From Deltaproteobacteria bacterium (lineage in GTDB: Bacteria; Desulfobacterota; DSM-4660; Desulfatiglandales; HGW-15): a DNA stretch of 16,425 nt. Positions 14,823 through 16,425 of this stretch are shown one piece after another (the first letter of the stretch is position 1; the number at the start of each line of letters is the position of its first letter). The position numbers and the translations under genes are program-made. Under the pieces are notes generated by a model. That model was not told the origin of the DNA. It saw only the letters and a list, made by a program, of their open reading frames with translations, and searched no databases. The stretch is from positions 1 to 16,425 of the forward strand of contig JAHECH010000020.1 of NCBI GenBank assembly GCA_024641835.1. The letters are read 5' to 3'.

Positions 14823-15761
14823 CTATTGACGCCGCACAGGAAAAAGCCCAACATGAAATTTTTGGAGGAAAGTGCCCATCAGGCCTCTGGGAGCGACTAG
14901 AATAACCAGGATGGTGATCACACCCAGGATAATCAAGTTATAACCCAGATATTCTGATAGATATTGCTGTAGCAGCACATAGATGACGGCACCGATGATC
15001 GGACCTTCCAAAGTTCCCATACCCCCAATGATGACGATAAATAACAATTTCACCGTCCAGCCGATACCATACGCCTCAAAGGGCTGGATAAATATGGTGT
15101 TCAGGTACATTAACCCAGCAGCCATACCCGTAATAAAGGCGCTCAGCAGGAAACAGGTAAACTTACATCGAAAGATATTCACCCCCATAGCCTCAGAAGC
15201 CACATCGTCATCCCGAATGGCCATCAGTGCGAGACCCAGATTCGACCGAAGCAGATAAAACACAACCCCCAGCGCTCCCACCGAGAGAATGACCCCGGCA
15301 TAATAGAGGGTGGACATGGAGAGTTTATACGCTGGCTGGATGAACAGACCCATCCCGTATCTCACATACCCCCAGTTGCTGAAGCATATTCCCAGTGCCT
15401 CTGAAATAACCCAAGTGCCAATCGCAAAATAGACCCCCTTCATTCGGAAGATAGGCATGGATATGAGAACGGCCAAGAGCACGGACATCAGCCCTCCAAG
15501 GAAAACGCTCAGGAAAATAGGCACGCTGTAATACAAGGAGAGGACTGCCAACGAATAGCCGCCCAACCCGATAAACATCTGCTGGCCCAAAGATATCATT
15601 CCAGAGTAGCCCGCCAGTAGATTCCACATGGACGCCAATGTGACGTAAAGACAGATGAGCAGCCCCACATTTGTGACATAACGGGAACTCCAGATGGGAA
15701 GGGTAGCCAGAACCGCAAGACCCACAACAATCATTGTATACCGTACCCGGTTGCCCGTCAT
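14823..15761 (-). CDS. livM: Branched-chain-type ABC transporter permease, LivM family (copy 2)
   Basis: This 312-residue membrane protein has the same architecture as copy 1 but a clearly divergent sequence: GYSGMISLGQQMFIGLGGYS near residues 51-70, the coupling loop AIRDDDVASEAMGV, IIGGMGTLEGPIIGA and terminal APRGLMG. It starts 8 bp after the livH copy 2 stop. GGAGG lies about 13 nt before the ATG, inside the end of livH. Divergence from copy 1 argues for a second transporter rather than a recent duplication. Confidence 0.92.
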   Translation of the reverse strand: MTGNRVRYTMIVVGLAVLATLPIWSSRYVTNVGLLICLYVTLASMWNLLAGYSGMISLGQQMFIGLGGYSLAVLSLYYSVPIFLSVFLGGLMSVLLAVLISMPIFRMKGVYFAIGTWVISEALGICFSNWGYVRYGMGLFIQPAYKLSMSTLYYAGVILSVGALGVVFYLLRSNLGLALMAIRDDDVASEAMGVNIFRCKFTCFLLSAFITGMAAGLMYLNTIFIQPFEAYGIGWTVKLLFIVIIGGMGTLEGPIIGAVIYVLLQQYLSEYLGYNLIILGVITILVILVAPRGLMGTFLQKFHVGLFPVRRQ

Positions 15762-15769
15762 AGGGTAGG

Positions 15770-16425
15770 TTACCTCCGTCCCAGGATCCCCTGTGGCCTG
15801 ATGCTCAGCACCACAAGCAATATGATGTAACCGCTAAACAATTGGAACCCTGTTCCGAGGATACGTGCACCGACCAACTGGGAAACACCTAAAATCATTC
15901 CCCCGATAAAGGTCCCCGGGAGACTTCCCAAACCACCGACAATGACCACTCCAAAAGCGATGATCAGGTATTGGGTGCCTGAATACGGGTAGAAGGTAAA
16001 GGTCATTCCAACAAGCACCCCTGATATGGCAGCCGTGACCGCAGCGATACCCATAGCTGAAGCATAGACATTTCTGGGGTTAATTCCCATCAGTTTGGCG
16101 CCGCTGAGCTCATCGGAGGACGCTTGAATAGCCCACCCCAGATAGGTACGCTTCATGAACTGATGGAGAGCGAGCAAAACCAGTAGGCCTAATGAGAAGT
16201 TGACAAGGTAGATCAGGGGTATCGTGAACAGATCAAACACGTTCACACTCTTGAGAATGAGAGCCGTCTTCAATGCACGGGCATCCGGGGTGAAGATCAG
16301 GAGGAGCGCGTTTTGAAGGATGATGGATAGACCGAAAGAGATCATGAGAAAAGGCTCCATCCCCTTGTTGATGACCCTGTTGAATAGAAAATATTGAATC
16401 AGGTACCCGAAGAGAAACATGGCAG
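15770..16425 (-). CDS. livH: Branched-chain-type ABC transporter permease, LivH family (copy 2), 5' end beyond the window
   Basis: The frame is open to the window edge. It gives the last ~217 residues of a LivH permease, so about 70 N-terminal residues are missing when compared with copy 1. Recognisable parts are MISFGLSIILQNALLLIFT, the coupling loop IQASSDELSGAKLMGIN, VIVGGLGSLPGTFIGGM and terminal RPQGILGRR. The first in-frame ATG (16418-16420) is internal to the family alignment and should not be taken as the start. It is transcribed ahead of livM copy 2 in the same run. Confidence 0.92.
   Translation of the reverse strand, partial: AMFLFGYLIQYFLFNRVINKGMEPFLMISFGLSIILQNALLLIFTPDARALKTALILKSVNVFDLFTIPLIYLVNFSLGLLVLLALHQFMKRTYLGWAIQASSDELSGAKLMGINPRNVYASAMGIAAVTAAISGVLVGMTFTFYPYSGTQYLIIAFGVVIVGGLGSLPGTFIGGMILGVSQLVGARILGTGFQLFSGYIILLVVLSIRPQGILGRR

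Overview
The window looks like chromosomal DNA of an anaerobic bacterium, most plausibly a Desulfobacterota (deltaproteobacterial) type. This rests on protein content only: two kinds of molybdenum or tungsten enzyme, an EntE-like aryl-acid adenylating ligase, an ADP-forming acyl-CoA synthetase subunit and stacked Liv-type ABC transporters. No rRNA or other taxonomic marker is present, so the assignment is an inference.

Left part, plus strand (1-5391): the 3' end of a HAD-type hydrolase, a 226-residue protein of unknown function, an AMP-forming ligase of the 2,3-dihydroxybenzoate/salicylate-activating type, a 592-bp non-coding stretch, and a 693-residue DMSO-reductase-superfamily molybdopterin oxidoreductase. 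The non-coding stretch holds a foldback repeat of about 243 bp (2818-3060), a symmetric hairpin (3117-3153) and a 12-bp palindrome ahead of the oxidoreductase.

Right part, minus strand (16425 down to 5366): one long co-directional run. In transcription order it is a livH-like permease (cut by the window edge), a livM-like permease, the alpha-type subunit of an NDP-forming acyl-CoA synthetase, livG, livF, a second livH, a second livM, a periplasmic LivK-type binding protein, then a molybdenum-hydroxylase locus (xanthine dehydrogenase/4-hydroxybenzoyl-CoA reductase family). Most genes are separated by less than 30 bp or overlap.

The molybdenum-hydroxylase locus is the oddest part. The 2Fe-2S subunit and the catalytic Mo subunit are intact, but the FAD subunit survives only as its first ~57 codons. 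It stops within about 10 bp of a sequence that also forms one arm of the foldback repeat 5.4 kb away. The 2Fe-2S gene ends in four perfect tandem copies of an 18-bp unit. The two gene blocks converge with a 26-bp overlap of coding ends, so the left block also seems to have lost its original 3' end.

Taken together the genes fit import of small carboxylic or aromatic acids (Liv ABC system), activation to CoA thioesters (EntE-like ligase, ADP-forming synthetase) and redox or hydroxylation chemistry by molybdenum enzymes. No substrate can be fixed from sequence alone. I did not find a convincing new defence, CRISPR or RNA-guided system. The most novel signals are the repeat family with its associated gene truncation and the coding minisatellite.
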